Positions 48,823 to 49,928 of a DNA stretch of 49,928 bases are shown here, one piece after another. Both the position numbers and the translations under genes were made by a program. How positions within the stretch are numbered: the stretch's first letter is position 1; every line of letters starts with the position of its first letter. The notes under the pieces were generated by a model. It saw only the letters and a list, made by a program, of their open reading frames with translations. It ran no database searches and was not told the origin of the DNA. The DNA lies in NCBI GenBank assembly GCA_034664165.1, contig JAXDIE010000164.1, positions 1 to 49,928 of the forward strand, written 5' to 3'. The stretch comes from JACCVG01 sp034664165 (GTDB lineage Bacteria; Actinomycetota; Thermoleophilia; Solirubrobacterales; Thermoleophilaceae).

Positions 48823-49219
48823 GCCCGGCCTGGACGACAAGACCCTCGGCACGCTCGTAACCGAGGTCACCGAGAAGACGACCCTCCTCATCCATGAGGA
48901 GATCGAGCTGGCCAAGGCCGAGGTCACCAGCAAGCTGACCAAGCTGGGGATCGGCGCAGGTGTCGCAGGCGCCGCCGGCATATTCCTGGTCTTCAGCCTG
49001 ATCTACGGGCTGATCTCCATCGCCCTGGCGATCAACTCGACGTTCGGAACCTCGGACTGGTTCGGCTTCGCCGTCGTCTGGCTGGGGCTTGTAATTCTGG
49101 CGGCCATCGCCGGCCTCGTCGCCTACCGCCTTTTCAAGAAGGCCTCCCCGCCGGTGCCGACGATGGCGATGGATGAGGCCAAGGCCACCCGCGAGGCCAT
49201 CGAGGAGGTGCGCCGCTGA
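48815..49219 (+). CDS. Phage-holin-3_6 / DUF1469 (YqjE-like) membrane protein
   Basis: A 134-residue protein with an amphipathic N-terminal helix (DDKTLGTLVTEVTEKTTLLI then EEIELAKAEVTSKL) and two membrane segments (about 47-75 and 85-107). The second is followed by YRLFKKASPP. This matches the putative actinobacterial holin-X/YqjE superfamily, which in cellular genomes usually sits in envelope-stress or osmotic clusters rather than prophages. No phage genes are nearby. ATG at 48815 overlaps the 62-residue gene; its stop overlaps the next start as TGATG. Confidence 0.82.
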   Translation: MAEPGLDDKTLGTLVTEVTEKTTLLIHEEIELAKAEVTSKLTKLGIGAGVAGAAGIFLVFSLIYGLISIALAINSTFGTSDWFGFAVVWLGLVILAAIAGLVAYRLFKKASPPVPTMAMDEAKATREAIEEVRR

Positions 49220-49455
49220 TGCCCGACCGTTCCCCGGAGGAGATCCGCCAGTCGCTTGTCGCAACTCGGAACGAGCTGACGGTGTCGCTGGACGGGCTCC
49301 AGGCAAAGGTGGCCGAGCTCACGGACTGGCGTCGCCACCTGTCGGAGAATCGCGAGGCGGTGATCGTCGGAGCAGCCGTGGCCGGCTTCGTGATCGGCGG
49401 CGGCGTAGCCGCCACCTTCGGCCTGCTGGGCCGCCGGCGCCGTCGGCGGCGCTAG
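49219..49455 (+). CDS. DUF3618 family membrane protein
   Basis: A 78-residue protein with the DUF3618 pattern: SPEEIRQSLVATRNELTVSL, then a helix with VAELTDWRRHLSENREAVIV and a glycine-rich membrane segment (about 48-70). It ends in a run of eight arginines. The N-terminal helix resembles YqjD-type ribosome- or membrane-tethered stress proteins. It completes the four-gene cluster 48497-49455, whose members all overlap. The poly-Arg tail probably lies at the inner membrane face. Confidence 0.85.
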   Translation: MPDRSPEEIRQSLVATRNELTVSLDGLQAKVAELTDWRRHLSENREAVIVGAAVAGFVIGGGVAATFGLLGRRRRRRR

Positions 49456-49498
49456 GCATTCTCCCGGCCCTCGGGCGTCGGTGTAGCGACTTCACTGG

Positions 49499-49603
49499 CA
49501 GTAAAACCGGTCTACTGAAGGCTGAGCGACGCGCGAGGACGTGTTCCCCCAGGAAACTCCGTGCAATTAGTCCTGAGGGTTGTGCGGGGACCCTGCGTCC
49601 CGC
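49499..49603 (+). ncRNA. Structured intergenic region, possible RNA element
   Basis: The 249 bases between 49455 and 49705 hold no gene I can support. Consecutive hairpins are visible: CAGTA/TACTG (49499-49503 with 49513-49517), CAGGA/TCCTG extended by CCC/GGG (49547-49554 with 49571-49579), and GCGGG-AC/GTCCCGC (49584-49603). They are followed by the terminator-like hairpin at 49605. This could be a 3' UTR or a separate small RNA. I do not recognise 6S, SRP, RNase P, tmRNA or a known riboswitch. Confidence 0.3.
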
Positions 49604-49604
49604 C

Positions 49605-49635
49605 CGCGGCTCCGCGGAGCCGCGCGTGTTCTTTT
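49605..49635 (+). terminator. Candidate intrinsic terminator after the DUF3618 cluster
   Basis: A perfect 20-bp palindrome (49605-49624, CGCGGCTCCG and its complement) is followed within ten bases by TTCTTTT. This is the usual intrinsic-terminator pattern. It lies 150 bases after the last stop of the cluster. Confidence 0.6.
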
Positions 49636-49639
49636 GTAC

Positions 49640-49685
49640 TGAGGGTGTGCCGGAGATGGCCTACCCAAGCGGGCCGGCTCCCTCA
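49640..49685. repeat. Hairpin between terminator and transporter gene
   Basis: TGAGGG (49640-49645) pairs with CCCTCA (49680-49685) and GCCGG (49649-49653) with CCGGC (49674-49678), separated by a small internal loop. There is no T-run on the minus strand, so it is not an obvious terminator for the transporter gene. Confidence 0.35.
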
Positions 49686-49704
49686 TCGCTGCCGTAGGCG
49701 AGCG

Positions 49705-49928
49705 CTAGGCCCCATCGGGGCTGGCTGCGCCCTCGGGCTCGTCCGCGTCCGCGTCGGGGTCGGCCGCCGGCTCGGGAGCGGGGTCCTCGCCGACCTCGTC
49801 AATCACGATCTCGCCGTTGCGGTACTCCAGGAACTCGCGCGCCGCGATCTGGATCGACGCGGCGGCCGGGATGGCGATGATCGCTCCCAGCACCCCGAAC
49901 AGCGTGCTGCCGAACAGGACGGCCACCA
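49705..49928 (-). CDS. AI-2E family transporter, C-terminal end only (5' truncated by window edge)
   Basis: The last 73 or so residues of a membrane protein. AVLFGSTLFGVLGAIIAIPA and ASIQIAAREFLEYR are the final membrane helix and helix cap typical of AI-2E/TqsA-type permeases. A disordered acidic tail (EDPAPEPAADPDADADEPEG) follows. Export substrate is not determined for this branch. The open frame continues past the right edge. The stop overlaps AGGCCCCATCGGGG, close to the repeat at 5716 and 10498. Confidence 0.8.
   Translation of the reverse strand, partial: VAVLFGSTLFGVLGAIIAIPAAASIQIAAREFLEYRNGEIVIDEVGEDPAPEPAADPDADADEPEGAASPDGA

Noticed and set aside
48815..49219. Phage holin as evidence for a prophage
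   Set aside because: The holin-like family is widespread in non-phage actinobacterial envelope clusters, and no other phage gene is present.
49499..49603. Known RNAs (6S, SRP RNA, RNase P RNA, tmRNA, cobalamin or c-di-AMP riboswitch)
   Set aside because: None of the conserved core sequences I know for these is present; only generic hairpins are seen.
49651..49705. tRNA-like sequence beginning GGAGATGGCCTACCCAAG
   Set aside because: No cloverleaf can be drawn: the T-arm GGTTCGAATC-type sequence and a matching acceptor stem are missing.

Overview
The window is gene-dense, GC-rich chromosomal DNA from a Gram-positive, actinobacterial-type organism. Third codon positions are mostly G or C. GTG and TTG starts are frequent, genes often overlap by ATGA, GTGA, TTGA or TGATG, and there is EgtB/EgtD ergothioneine synthesis, a Tat-type leader, and DUF3618 and holin-like membrane genes. 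The gene mix (DUF5995, DUF6351, many acyl-CoA enzymes, tandem secreted glycosidases) fits a Solirubrobacterales/Thermoleophilia-like actinobacterium, but that placement is inference. There is no rRNA, tRNA, CRISPR array, insertion sequence or phage module. Nearly all of the window is coding and the longest gap is about 250 bases.

Left third (1-22 kb). A biotin pathway is split in two: bioB-bioF-bioD on the minus strand (8940-5771) and bioA running off the left edge. Two plus-strand genes lie between them: a membrane-anchored spermidine-synthase-like protein, and a large zinc-ribbon/adenylate cyclase/AAA/TPR protein with a CRP-like site upstream. Then come an NTF2-like protein, a DUF5995 secreted protein, an enoyl-CoA hydratase coupled to a 70-residue free-standing biotinyl domain, a GT2-glycerol kinase-sulfatase-PlsC run, an exported RTX-type repeat protein with a small EF-hand-like partner, a lactonase-like metallo-beta-lactamase-fold enzyme, an SDR, and the overlapping egtB-egtD pair. 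A good intrinsic terminator on the minus strand separates egtD from a convergent SDR gene.

Middle (22-36 kb). A Tat-leader subunit and GMC oxidoreductase pair and two small genes on the plus strand face a long minus-strand block. Read in transcription order from 36332 down to 26977, that block holds an acyl-CoA dehydrogenase, a polytopic membrane protein, a second acyl-CoA dehydrogenase, a SnoaL-like protein, an Asp-nucleophile alpha/beta hydrolase, a third acyl-CoA dehydrogenase, and three tandem paralogous secreted glycoside hydrolases.

Right third (36-50 kb). A plus-strand operon (36889-43054) encodes an enoyl-CoA hydratase/isomerase, an acyl-CoA carboxylase beta subunit, a quinone oxidoreductase, a BKACE enzyme, an alpha-methylacyl-CoA racemase-type enzyme and a MerR regulator. 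A secreted DUF6351 protein follows. The acyl-CoA dehydrogenase block and this operon point away from each other, and each carries nearly the same 29-bp palindrome just upstream of its first gene. An alkyltransferase-like DNA-repair gene lies between the two sites. I read this as one regulon for a (perhaps methyl-branched) acyl-CoA substrate and consider it the most interesting part of the window. The remainder is a DUF2804 gene pair, a nitrilase-TetR operon with its own palindrome, a four-gene small membrane-protein cluster, a structured non-coding stretch, and the C-terminal end of an AI-2E family transporter gene.
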